Positions 52,088 to 60,973 of a stretch of DNA of 64,000 nt are shown piece by piece. Source of the stretch: HdN1 sp052035295 (GTDB lineage: Bacteria; Pseudomonadota; Gammaproteobacteria; Pseudomonadales; Ketobacteraceae); contig JBPOHS010000008.1 of the NCBI GenBank assembly GCA_052035295.1, forward strand, positions 17,505 to 81,504. The letters are read 5' to 3'. A model generated the notes under the pieces. It had not been told where the DNA came from. It saw only the letters and a list, made by a program, of their open reading frames with translations, and did no database searches. Position 1 is the stretch's first letter; every line of letters begins with the position of its first letter. The position numbers and the translations under genes were made by a program.

Positions 52088-52722
52088 GGGCCACCGGGAG
52101 TTGGCGTTACTCGTTCATGGGCCGTTCGTCGAGCGGAAAGCAGCAGGGAGATACCCCCGGCCAACAAGCCGATCATTACGCCGTACAGATGGGCGTCTTC
52201 TGCAACGGCGCCGCCAATGAAGGTTTCAATGTCGCGGTCAGGCCCCGCCAGAAATTGTTCGTAAATCACCTTGCCCACCACAAACACCAGAAACCCGCCT
52301 GCAATGACGGGTGTGCGACGCGCGCCGACCATCAAGTGGTGAACCAGCACACCATAAATCGCCCCCGATAGTCCCACATACCAGCCGATTTCCGGGTTGA
52401 ACGCATAGATACCCAGCCCGACACACAGCATGCTTGCCAGCAAGACCGTGACCTCCCGCAGAGCGGACACATCCTGTCGAAACGCTACACTGACGATGGT
52501 GAAGCCGGCGGCATTCAGCAGGGCATGATTCACGCTCAAATGCACGATCTGGCTGGTCAGCAATCGCCACCATTCCCCTTGGCTGATACCTGTCTGGGTG
52601 AGTGAGAGCAACGCTACCAGGGAGGCCGGGGAAAAACTGAACAGCAAGACGAGCCCCACCACCAGCGCGGTGGACCAGTGGCTTTTTTCGGTCTGCAAAA
52701 AGCGGGAGAGAGCGAAGGGCAT
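52084..52722 (-). CDS. rrtA: Rhombosortase (rhomboid-family intramembrane protease)
   Basis: A 212-residue, six-helix rhomboid protease of the rhombosortase type, which processes GlyGly-CTERM proteins. Key segments are WWRLLTSQIVHLSVNHALLN, the catalytic Ser in GLSGAIYGV, GKVIYEQ and the catalytic His region VAEDAHLYGV. I chose the ATG at 52722 because the frame beyond it runs into valS. No GlyGly-CTERM substrate is seen in the window. It ends overlapping desT and lies 76 bases after valS on the same strand. Confidence 0.87.
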   Translation of the reverse strand: MPFALSRFLQTEKSHWSTALVVGLVLLFSFSPASLVALLSLTQTGISQGEWWRLLTSQIVHLSVNHALLNAAGFTIVSVAFRQDVSALREVTVLLASMLCVGLGIYAFNPEIGWYVGLSGAIYGVLVHHLMVGARRTPVIAGGFLVFVVGKVIYEQFLAGPDRDIETFIGGAVAEDAHLYGVMIGLLAGGISLLLSARRTAHERVTPTPGGP

Positions 52723-52760
52723 GGGGTGTTGTCCGTCGAGTCTCTTGAAGTGGGAGGGGG

Positions 52761-52790
52761 ATAACGCCGAGCCTTGCGGGTCGGCGTTAT
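52761..52790 (-). terminator. Hairpin downstream of valS
   Basis: ATAACGCCGA (52761-52770) pairs perfectly with TCGGCGTTAT (52781-52790), loop of ten bases. It is just after the valS stop. No T tract on the minus strand, so a terminator role is uncertain. Confidence 0.5.
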
Positions 52791-52798
52791 GGCTGACA

Positions 52799-55630
52799 TC
52801 AGATGGCGCGGATCTTCTCGGCTTGCTCTTGCAGGGTGCGAATGGCCGCGCGGGTTTCCTCGACTTTCTCCCGCACTTTGGCGACCACGTCGGCCGGAGC
52901 CTTGTCGGCAAACGCAGGATTGCCGAGCTTGGCTTCACCCGAGCGAATTTCATTCTCGAGCTTGCCGATTTCCTTCGCCAGACGCGCGAGCTCGGCTTCC
53001 TTGTCGATGAGGCCGGCCATCGGAATCCGCACTTCCAGCACGCCGACGAGTTGCGTGGCAGACATCGGAGGCTCGGCGTTATCGTCGAGCCACTGCAGGC
53101 TTTCCACTTTTGCGAGCGCCCGCAGGAAGTCGGCATTGCGGGTGGTTCGCTCACGATCCTGTGCATCGCCTTTCTGCATGAGCACGGGCACCAGTTTTGC
53201 GGGGGAAATATTCATTTCGCCGCGAATATTGCGGATCGCCACGATGACCTGCTTCAGCCATTCGATATCTTCGACAGCTTGTGCGTCGACGTTGCCGTCG
53301 TTGCCCAGCGGGTACGCCTGCAACATGATGGTATCGCCTTGCTTGCCGGCCAGCGGTGCAATGTTCTGCCAGATGGCTTCGGTGATATACGGCATCATCG
53401 GGTGGGCCATACGCAGAATCTGTTCCAGCACCTGCAGCAGCGTACGGCGCGTGCCGCGTTTGGCGGCATCACTGGCCGTGGCAGAATTCAATACCGGCTT
53501 CGACAGTTCGAGGTACCAGTCGCAGTACTCGTTCCAGATGAAGTCGTATAACGCCTGTGATGCGTGGTCAAAACGGTATTCATCGAGCGCCTTGCAGATC
53601 TGCTGTTGCGCCAGTTGCAGTTTGCCCAGAATCCAGTGTTCCGCCGACGACAGCTCAACCGGGTCGTTACCGAGTCCGCAATCCTGGCCTTCGGTGTTCA
53701 TCATCACGTAACGTGCTGCGTTCCAGATCTTGTTGCAGAAGTTGCGATACCCTTCAAGACGACCCACGTCAAACTTGATGTCGCGACCGGTGGAGGCCAG
53801 CGACAAGAACGTAAAGCGCAGCGCATCGGTGCCGTACGACGCAATTCCGTTGGGGAATTCCTTGCGGGTGCGGTTTTCGATCTTGGGCGCATCTTTGGGC
53901 TGCATCAGGCCGGTAGTGCGCTTCTGCACCAGCGTTTCCAGCTCGATGCCGTCGATGATGTCGAGCGGGTCGAGCACGTTGCCCTTCGACTTCGACATTT
54001 TCTGGCCTTCGGAATCACGTACCAGGCCGTGCACGTAGACCGTTTTGAACGGTACTTGCGGCGTGCCGTCTTCGTTCTTGATGAAATGCATGGTCATCAT
54101 GATCATGCGTGCCACCCAGAAGAAAATGATGTCGAAACCGGTGACCAGCACATCAGTGGGGTGGAAGGCTTTCAGTTCCGCCGTGTTTTCAGGCCAGCCC
54201 AGCGTCGAGAACGTCCACAGCGCGGAGCTGAACCAGGTGTCGAGCACATCGTCGTCCTGACGCAGTACAACGTCGGCGCCCAGCGAATATTTCGCGCGCA
54301 CTTCGGCTTCGTCGCGACCGACATAAACGCCGCCACGATTGTCGTACCAGGCCGGAATCCGGTGACCCCACCACAGCTGACGTGAAATACACCAGTCCTG
54401 AATATTGCGCATCCAGGCGTAATACATGTTTTCGTATTGCTTGGGCACGAACTCGATGCGGCCATCTTCTACCGCTTTGATCGCTTCGTCGGCGAGGGGG
54501 GCGGTTTTGACGTACCACTGATCGGTGAGCCAGGGTTCGACAACAACGCCCGAGCGATCGCCGCGAGGTACTTTCAATGTGTGCGGATCGATTTTTTCCA
54601 GCCAGCCTTCGGCTTCGGCCTGGGCGACGATTTTCTTGCGCGCGGCAAACCGGTCGAGACCGGCGTAGCCTTCGGGGCATTTTTCGCCGTGCAGGGCTTC
54701 ATAAGTGCCGAAGGTGAGTACGGTGAAATCACCGAGGATTTTAGCGTCGCGGTCGAGCACGTTGATCAGTGGCAGGCTGTGACGCTTGCCCACTTCGTAG
54801 TCGTTGAAGTCATGCGCCGGCGTGATTTTCACGCAGCCGGTACCGAATTCCTTGTCGACGTATTCGTCGGCAACGATGGGAATTTCACGGCCCGTCACGG
54901 GAAGCGTGAGTGTCTTGCCGATCAGGTGGCTGTAACGCTCGTCGTCGGGGCTCACGGCAACTGCAGTGTCACCCAGCATGGTTTCGGGGCGCGTGGTGGC
55001 CACGACCAAATGCCCGCTGCCATCGGCCAGTGGATAGCGGAAGTGCCACATGGAGCCTTTTTCTTCTTCGCTCAATACTTCGAGGTCAGAAATGGCGGTG
55101 TGCAGCTTCGGGTCCCAGTTGACCAGGCGTTTGCCACGGTAAATCAGGCCGTCTTCGTACAGGCGCACAAACACTTCCTGTACCGCATTCGACAGGCCCG
55201 GATCCATGGTGAAGCGCTCGCGGGTCCAGTCGACCGACGAACCCAGGCGGCGGATCTGACGGGTGATGGTGCCACCGGAGTGTTCCTTCCATTCCCAGAC
55301 TTTTTCGAGGAATTTTTCGCGGCCGAGATCGTGGCGCGTGACGTTTTGTGCCGCCAGTTGGCGTTCGACAACCATTTGCGTGGCGATGCCCGCGTGGTCG
55401 GTGCCGACCTGCCACAGGGTGTTGTGGCCTTTCATGCGGTGATAGCGCACGAGCGTGTCCATCACGGCATTGTTGAAACCGTGGCCCATGTGCAGGCTGC
55501 CCGTGACGTTGGGCGGCGGAATCATGATGCAGTAGGGCGTGCCGGTGCCCGAGGGCTTGAAGTAACCCTGGTTCTCCCAGGTGGTGTACCAGGTTTTCTC
55601 GATGTCTTGCGGATTGAACGTCTTATCCAT
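52799..55630 (-). CDS. valS: Valyl-tRNA synthetase
   Basis: Class Ia aminoacyl-tRNA synthetase of 943 residues that charges tRNA-Val. The HIGH motif is HMGH in PNVTGSLHMGHGF, the KMSKS motif is KMSKSKG, and the C-terminal coiled-coil arm (EAELARLAKEIGKLENEI) is present. I chose the ATG at 55630 (MDKTFNPQDIEKTWY), the usual start; the longer frame is an upstream leader. The editing domain is complete by length. Confidence 0.97.
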   Translation of the reverse strand: MDKTFNPQDIEKTWYTTWENQGYFKPSGTGTPYCIMIPPPNVTGSLHMGHGFNNAVMDTLVRYHRMKGHNTLWQVGTDHAGIATQMVVERQLAAQNVTRHDLGREKFLEKVWEWKEHSGGTITRQIRRLGSSVDWTRERFTMDPGLSNAVQEVFVRLYEDGLIYRGKRLVNWDPKLHTAISDLEVLSEEEKGSMWHFRYPLADGSGHLVVATTRPETMLGDTAVAVSPDDERYSHLIGKTLTLPVTGREIPIVADEYVDKEFGTGCVKITPAHDFNDYEVGKRHSLPLINVLDRDAKILGDFTVLTFGTYEALHGEKCPEGYAGLDRFAARKKIVAQAEAEGWLEKIDPHTLKVPRGDRSGVVVEPWLTDQWYVKTAPLADEAIKAVEDGRIEFVPKQYENMYYAWMRNIQDWCISRQLWWGHRIPAWYDNRGGVYVGRDEAEVRAKYSLGADVVLRQDDDVLDTWFSSALWTFSTLGWPENTAELKAFHPTDVLVTGFDIIFFWVARMIMMTMHFIKNEDGTPQVPFKTVYVHGLVRDSEGQKMSKSKGNVLDPLDIIDGIELETLVQKRTTGLMQPKDAPKIENRTRKEFPNGIASYGTDALRFTFLSLASTGRDIKFDVGRLEGYRNFCNKIWNAARYVMMNTEGQDCGLGNDPVELSSAEHWILGKLQLAQQQICKALDEYRFDHASQALYDFIWNEYCDWYLELSKPVLNSATASDAAKRGTRRTLLQVLEQILRMAHPMMPYITEAIWQNIAPLAGKQGDTIMLQAYPLGNDGNVDAQAVEDIEWLKQVIVAIRNIRGEMNISPAKLVPVLMQKGDAQDRERTTRNADFLRALAKVESLQWLDDNAEPPMSATQLVGVLEVRIPMAGLIDKEAELARLAKEIGKLENEIRSGEAKLGNPAFADKAPADVVAKVREKVEETRAAIRTLQEQAEKIRAI

Positions 55631-55772
55631 GGTGTGGGTCGGTATCCAGCAGTAAGGTGGGGAAGCAGAATTCGGCGGCCCGTGGGCCAAAATGCGTCAC
55701 GGAAACGGACAATTATAAAGGCTGGGTGCAGGCGTGGTCACGCGGGAATGTGAACGTCCCGGTGCAATGCCG

Positions 55773-55801
55773 TGCAGGAGCAATACCCTGCAGGAGCAAT
55801 A
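55773..55801. repeat. Short direct repeat TGCAGGAGCAATA
   Basis: Two exact copies of 13 bases (55773-55785 and 55789-55801) separated by CCC, in the gap upstream of valS. Meaning unknown. Confidence 0.6.
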
Positions 55802-55842
55802 ACGTTTAGGGGGCGTTTGCCCTGGGTGTGGGGGCCTGTGGA

Positions 55843-56997
55843 TCAGCGACTACCGAAACGTGGAAATGGTCTTACCTTGTGCTGCGAGGACAGTGCGGTT
55901 GGCAGATCGTGACGCAGGCTTTCCAGCGCTGCAGGCCGCGCATAATGAAATCCCTGAAAGAGCTGGAAGGGCAGGGTTTCGCAAACCGCCGCTTCACAGG
56001 CTTCGCCCACGCCTTCTGCCAGCGATTGAATACCCATGTGATTCAGCATGTTGGCCAGCATGCGCAGCAGCTCGACCTGTTGCGGGGGGGCCTTGTCGAT
56101 ACCCCGAATGAACGCGATATCAAATTTGACGACATCCGGCGTGGCGTGGGCGAGTTCCAGCAGGCGTGCCTGTCCGGCCCCGAAATCGTCGTAGGCCAGG
56201 CCAATATGTAATTGCTTCAGTTCACGCTGGATGTCACGCATCAGTCCCAGATCCGTCACTGCCCCTTCATGCATTTCCATCACCAGGGTGATCTCGGGAA
56301 AAGTTTTGCGTAGCAGGGCAAAATCCTGCATGAGTGCATCGGGCGCTCTTACCTCATCGGGATGCGTATTGAGATAAATGGGCTCGGTGGCGCCACAGGT
56401 TCGGGCCGTTTTCAAGGCGGCGCGCCGAAACGCCTGGCTCAGGGCGACGGTTTTGCCGATGTCTGCCGCAATGGCGAACAACTGTAGTGGGCTCGCCGGC
56501 AGCGATGGATGACAGCCCCGCCCAAGCGCCTCGTAGGCCACGGTCAGACCGCCCCGGCGTACGATGGGTTGAAACACGGCCATGACCTGCTCCTGTTCCA
56601 GCAATTCACGCAGCTCTCGGGTGCCGGTGGCCAATCGCTGCGGCAGAGCGGCTTGTTGCAACATGGTCATGTCGGGATCGCCGGGTAGGGTGGCCAGCAG
56701 CTCGTCGATCACCCGAAACTCGAATTCACCAATGTGGATGATGTCGCCGTCGCTGATCGGGGTTGGCTGGTCAATGCGCTTGCGATTCAGGTACGTACCG
56801 TTGGTGGAACCCAGGTCTTGCAAAATCAGCTGGTCGCCTTGTTCGACAAACTGCACATGGCGTCGGGAGATGGTGGCACCGTGCAGTGTAAGCGGGAGGC
56901 CCTCCATGCGCCCGGCCACAAAGGGGAAGACGGTGAGGGTAATGCGGTTGAGTGTGCGTGTGGGGTCGAGAAAACCCTCTAAAAACCAACGGGCCAT
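55843..56997 (-). CDS. FHA-EAL fusion protein
   Basis: A 384-residue soluble protein. The N-terminal FHA domain (about 20-105) has GRMEGLPLTLHG, ATISRRHVQF and LGSTNGTYLN, so phospho-Thr binding is expected. The C-terminal EAL domain (about 145-375) retains AYEALGRG, NTHP, EMHEGAV, YDDFGAGQ, VKFDIAFI and AEGVGE, so it may be an active c-di-GMP phosphodiesterase or a receptor. I chose the ATG at 56997; the frame extends to 57156 without support. It links phospho-Thr signals to c-di-GMP and may read the products of the kinase at 34961. Confidence 0.85.
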   Translation of the reverse strand: MARWFLEGFLDPTRTLNRITLTVFPFVAGRMEGLPLTLHGATISRRHVQFVEQGDQLILQDLGSTNGTYLNRKRIDQPTPISDGDIIHIGEFEFRVIDELLATLPGDPDMTMLQQAALPQRLATGTRELRELLEQEQVMAVFQPIVRRGGLTVAYEALGRGCHPSLPASPLQLFAIAADIGKTVALSQAFRRAALKTARTCGATEPIYLNTHPDEVRAPDALMQDFALLRKTFPEITLVMEMHEGAVTDLGLMRDIQRELKQLHIGLAYDDFGAGQARLLELAHATPDVVKFDIAFIRGIDKAPPQQVELLRMLANMLNHMGIQSLAEGVGEACEAAVCETLPFQLFQGFHYARPAALESLRHDLPTALSSQHKVRPFPRFGSR

Positions 56998-57197
56998 AAC
57001 AGCTCGGATGCCAGATTTGGTTGCTAATTGATCAAGTGTAGACCGGGTTTGGTGGGGTGGCGAATGTTTGAACTGGTTGGCATTTGTCGGCGAACGGCGC
57101 CCGGAATAGCGGCTGACGCTTTTCATCTCATGCCAAACCACGTATTTTCTCAGCACTTATGCCAGCCATAGAATGAATAAGAATATAAGGCTTGATT

Positions 57198-59324
57198 ATG
57201 CAAGATGTAGTACGTGCCATTTCCCTTGGGTTTGTTTTCGCTTCCGTTGCCGTGTTGCAAGCCTGTGGCGGCGGAGCGCTTCCACAAAATACCAACACTA
57301 CTTGTGTGGCGCCGGCGCAAGTCGTTCAAGATGAATTGAATACGCAATTGGTGGCGGCATTTCCGCAATTACCCGCACTTTCAACACTGGTGGAATTGAT
57401 TCAGGCTCCTGGCAGTGATCGCTGGTATGCGGTCACGCAGACGGGGCGAATTTACTGGTTCGAGAATTCCGCCAGTGCCAGCCGTCTCAACTTGTTGATG
57501 GATCTGAGTTCGGTCGTGCAATACAGCGGCGAAATGGGTTTGTTGGGCTTGGCGTTCCACCCGGATTTTGTCAACAACCGTCAGTTATTCGTTTCCTACA
57601 ACGACAGTCGCCAAAATGGGCGTTCGACGATTTCACGTTTTGTGGCCAATGGCACCAATACGATCGACATCAGTACCGAGCGCATGATCCTCACCGTGAA
57701 TCAACCTGCTGCCAATCATAATGGTGGGCACATTGCCTTTGGTCCCGATGGCATGCTTTACATCGGTTTCGGTGATGGTGGCGGTTCCGGCGATCCCTAT
57801 GGCAACGGTCAGAACATGGGAACCCTGTTGGGCAAATTGTTACGCATCAACGTGACCAACACCACGACTTATTCGATTCCGGCGGATAACCCGTTTGTCG
57901 GCAATGCGTCGATCAGGCCGGAAATTTACGCGTCGGGATTGCGCAACCCCTGGCGTTTCAGCTTCGACAAGCAAACCGGGCAAATGTGGTTGGCCGATGT
58001 GGGCCAGAACAAACTCGAAGAGGTAGATATCATCGTCAAAGGCGGCAATTACGGCTGGCCGATCATGGAAGGCACCGAATGCTACAAGCCGGCGAATTGC
58101 AATCGCAGTGGGCTGCAATTGCCGGTTGTCGAATACAACCATGACGGTGGCGATTGTTCGGTGTCGGGTGGTTTTGTCTATCGTGGCACGCAAAGCACGG
58201 CATTGGCGGGGCGCTATCTTTACAGCGATTTTTGTACCGGTCGCGTCCGTGCGAGCGTACTGGATACGTCGCAGGAATATGTCACACAAGAATTGCTGTT
58301 GAGCGGAATGAATCATTCAGGTTTCGCGCAGGATCAGCAAGGGGAAGTCTACGCGCTCAATTATTCCGGCGGCAGGGGCGAAGGCATTTATCGTGTCAGC
58401 ACCGTGAACAACGGTAGCACGAGCACCATTCCCGAACGTCTTTCCGATTCAGGTTGCTATGACAACACTGCACAAAAGACCATGAGCAAAGGCGTGGCGC
58501 CTTATGAAGGGCGTGCCGCGTTGTGGTCTGACGGTGCCAAGAAATCGCGTTATCTCGCCATTCCCAAGGGTACCAAAATCGACGTGCTGGATGACGGTGA
58601 TTTCGAATTTCCGGTGGGAACGGTGCTGATCAAGAATTTCATGAGCGGCGAGCGTTACCTCGAAACGCGTCTGTTCATGCGCCACCAAACCGGGTGGGGT
58701 GGCTACAGTTATGAGTGGCTTGACGATCAATCGGATGCGTTGCTGGTGGAAGGCGGCAATACCATTGATGCCGGCGATTTCGTGCACACCATTCCAACGC
58801 GGGGTCAATGTTTTGAGTGTCATAGCAGCGCCTCACGGGTGTCGTTAGGCGTTGAGGCCAGTCAGCTCAACTTCACCTATACCTATCCTTCGAAAAAGGC
58901 GGAACTGCAAAACGCGGCCTTGTATAAAGCCGGGTACTTGAAGATCAATCCTGAGGCACGTCACATGACGGCGATGGCCGATATCAACGATCAGAGTGCG
59001 ACGCTGGCCACGCGTGCGCGCAGCTATTTGCATGCGAATTGCAGCGGCTGCCACCGCCCTGGGGGGCCGATGGCCCGTATCGATTTGCGGGTGCAGACGC
59101 CATTGGCGCAAACCGGCACCTGTAACGCCACGCCTACGGCGGGCAATATGGGGATTCCTGATGCGCGCCTGCTCGTGCCCGGGGATGCCACACGCTCGCT
59201 GGTGTTGCAGCGCATGTTGAACACGGGGGAATTCCGTATGCCGCCGCTGGGGACACATGTGGTCGATGAGGTGGCGACGGGCGTGATTGGTGCGTGGATT
59301 GAGGGGTTGGAGGGGTGTTTGTGA
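57198..59324 (+). CDS. Exported sugar dehydrogenase (GSDH/YliI-like) with cytochrome-like tail
   Basis: A 708-residue lipoprotein (lipobox LQAC, Cys23). The N-terminal half is a six-bladed beta-propeller of the PQQ-dependent glucose/sorbosone dehydrogenase family (GLLGLAFHPDF, NHNGGHIAFGPDGMLYIGFGDGG, SGLRNPWRFSFD, GGNYGWP). The C-terminal part has two CxxCH-type haem motifs, CFECH (about 540) and CSGCH (about 615), separated by a segment resembling a cytochrome c-type domain. The start is ATG 57198 with AAGG upstream. It likely oxidises a sugar or aldehyde in the periplasm and passes electrons on; the substrate is unknown. Confidence 0.87.
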   Translation: MQDVVRAISLGFVFASVAVLQACGGGALPQNTNTTCVAPAQVVQDELNTQLVAAFPQLPALSTLVELIQAPGSDRWYAVTQTGRIYWFENSASASRLNLLMDLSSVVQYSGEMGLLGLAFHPDFVNNRQLFVSYNDSRQNGRSTISRFVANGTNTIDISTERMILTVNQPAANHNGGHIAFGPDGMLYIGFGDGGGSGDPYGNGQNMGTLLGKLLRINVTNTTTYSIPADNPFVGNASIRPEIYASGLRNPWRFSFDKQTGQMWLADVGQNKLEEVDIIVKGGNYGWPIMEGTECYKPANCNRSGLQLPVVEYNHDGGDCSVSGGFVYRGTQSTALAGRYLYSDFCTGRVRASVLDTSQEYVTQELLLSGMNHSGFAQDQQGEVYALNYSGGRGEGIYRVSTVNNGSTSTIPERLSDSGCYDNTAQKTMSKGVAPYEGRAALWSDGAKKSRYLAIPKGTKIDVLDDGDFEFPVGTVLIKNFMSGERYLETRLFMRHQTGWGGYSYEWLDDQSDALLVEGGNTIDAGDFVHTIPTRGQCFECHSSASRVSLGVEASQLNFTYTYPSKKAELQNAALYKAGYLKINPEARHMTAMADINDQSATLATRARSYLHANCSGCHRPGGPMARIDLRVQTPLAQTGTCNATPTAGNMGIPDARLLVPGDATRSLVLQRMLNTGEFRMPPLGTHVVDEVATGVIGAWIEGLEGCL

Positions 59325-59368
59325 TGGGGTGGTGATATGGCGCCCTGTTCACGAAGCAATCCAGGCAT

Positions 59369-60133
59369 CTAGGGGCGTTCATCTTTCAGCATCAGTTTGC
59401 ACCGAACAATTGACGACCCCATTTCTCGAAGGCATTTGGTTCTGAAAATTGAAATGCCTTTTATCGGAACGGTTTCCAGCCACACAATGCGAAAGGGGCT
59501 TCTTTCGACGGTCTTTTCAAAGGTGGAAATAGTCAATTGATTTAATCCACCAGCTACTTCTGAAAATTTCGTGGCGCCATCGAATTTGAAATCGGATCTC
59601 CATCTTATTTGCGCTTGCTCGCTGAATATCAGGTGTGACCAAGGGAAGATGGAAAACAGATGTCCTCCATACGGGTGCAGCCACGTCGGCCCAAACGACG
59701 CCAGGACGCATCCATTGGGTTTGATCTGCGAACTCATGAGATCAAGGATGGCTGATGGATCCGAGAAATGTTCGAAAGCGTCCTTGCTGACAATGATGTC
59801 AGCTAACTCGCTTGTGCTCGTGACAAAGCTGCAGCGATCTGCCACGCCTTGTTGTTCGGCCATCTGTCTGCCATTCGCCAAAAAATGCTCCTGGATATCG
59901 ATCCCAATGACCCGTAATGCTCCTTTTTGAGCCATTTCTACAGTCTCGTGACCACTGCCACAGCCAAAATCAATGATGGTTGTCCCTCTGATAAGGTCAA
60001 AGAAGTCGTTTCCGAAGTGCTGTTCTAGCTTCGTCTCCGCGACACCTTCATCTGAGGGTGGCGATGAGATGTTATGTCTTGGTGCCAGCAGTTTCAGTAA
60101 TGCGTATCCAAGTCTTCCGCCAATGATTCCCAT
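59369..60133 (-). CDS. Class I SAM-dependent methyltransferase
   Basis: A 254-residue protein with the Rossmann motif I TTIIDFGCGSGHETVEMA, followed by VIGIDIQEHFLANG (motif II acidic residue) and a motif IV-like DIIVSKDAFEHF. The C-terminal part is longer than a minimal methyltransferase and has a Trp-rich stretch PTWLHPYGGHLFSIFPWSHL. It resembles UbiE/Methyltransf_11-type enzymes often found in glycan clusters. The target is unknown; position next to two glycosyltransferases suggests a sugar or polymer. Confidence 0.85.
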   Translation of the reverse strand: MGIIGGRLGYALLKLLAPRHNISSPPSDEGVAETKLEQHFGNDFFDLIRGTTIIDFGCGSGHETVEMAQKGALRVIGIDIQEHFLANGRQMAEQQGVADRCSFVTSTSELADIIVSKDAFEHFSDPSAILDLMSSQIKPNGCVLASFGPTWLHPYGGHLFSIFPWSHLIFSEQAQIRWRSDFKFDGATKFSEVAGGLNQLTISTFEKTVERSPFRIVWLETVPIKGISIFRTKCLREMGSSIVRCKLMLKDERP

Positions 60134-60214
60134 GCTCTACCGGATCCTGTCGTAGTCGTTTTGTGGTTCTGTGTAATCTCAGGGTTTGCTCAAACTATCG
60201 TTTTCTAGCGCATG

Positions 60215-60973
60215 CTACCGGGTTTGTCCCTTCCTCTTGTCGGGGTTGTATCGCATTAAAGATCGGGCCTTTGCGCTCAATTTCATTATTCTGGCTTCGA
60301 GTGCGGAGGTTTTTGAAAAATGAAGTATCCATGCCTTCCTCGTTGCCAGTGAATTGTTTGGGCCAGTGAAATGTGGCGTCAGTTCAGTGTGGACGGATAC
60401 ATCCCCCCGTTTTAACCTGCATATGACCGGGTTTAGTGGCGCGAACTTAGGGATGCTCAATAGGGTGGAATCTGGTTTTACTGGTTCATGCGCCAGCAGC
60501 TCGTGATGCTGACCAGATGCCATTATCATGGTTCCATTATTTTCGTCAGAATCCTGTAGCGGTATCCAGAATATGAGTGTTTTGATTGCGGGTTGTGCGC
60601 CAATGTAGGCTTGGTCCTGGTGCCAATCGGTAATGGTTTTGGTGCCAGCCGTTTTGATGATTGCGTGGTCAAACAGGTGGTGGCAAGGTGTCTCGAAATA
60701 TACCTCTGCTATTTCCTTGCAAAGCCTGAAGGCAACGGTCTTTGATAGATCCCTGCATAGTGTTGTCGGTCTGAGTATTTCTAATTGCTGCCCTTCCGCG
60801 TTAGGTGACTGCGTGGACATGTTTTTGGTAAAGCAACGAGTTAGCCAGTTTTTGTCTGCCACCAGCGAATCTATTTCTCTCTCAATGACATCAATGTCTT
60901 CATTTTTGAAAATGCATTCAAGCTGAAGAAATCCTTGTTTTCTTAATTCGCCTATTATCTCACCTGGGAGCAT
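60215..60973 (-). CDS. Phytanoyl-CoA dioxygenase (PhyH)-family enzyme
   Basis: A 252-residue Fe(II)/2-oxoglutarate-dependent oxygenase candidate. The iron-binding HxD is WHQDQAYIG, the distal His is probably in LTPHFTGPN, and the Arg that binds 2-oxoglutarate may be in TRKAWILHF. The N-terminus begins GEIIGELRKQGFLQLE. PhyH members hydroxylate diverse lipids and natural products. It overlaps the next gene, a GT4, by 14 bases, so the two are translated together. Confidence 0.83.
   Translation of the reverse strand: MLPGEIIGELRKQGFLQLECIFKNEDIDVIEREIDSLVADKNWLTRCFTKNMSTQSPNAEGQQLEILRPTTLCRDLSKTVAFRLCKEIAEVYFETPCHHLFDHAIIKTAGTKTITDWHQDQAYIGAQPAIKTLIFWIPLQDSDENNGTMIMASGQHHELLAHEPVKPDSTLLSIPKFAPLNPVICRLKRGDVSVHTELTPHFTGPNNSLATRKAWILHFSKTSALEARIMKLSAKARSLMRYNPDKRKGQTR

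Noticed and set aside
54437..55753. 438-codon plus-strand frame opposite valS
   Set aside because: Antisense shadow of valS, no start signal or domain.
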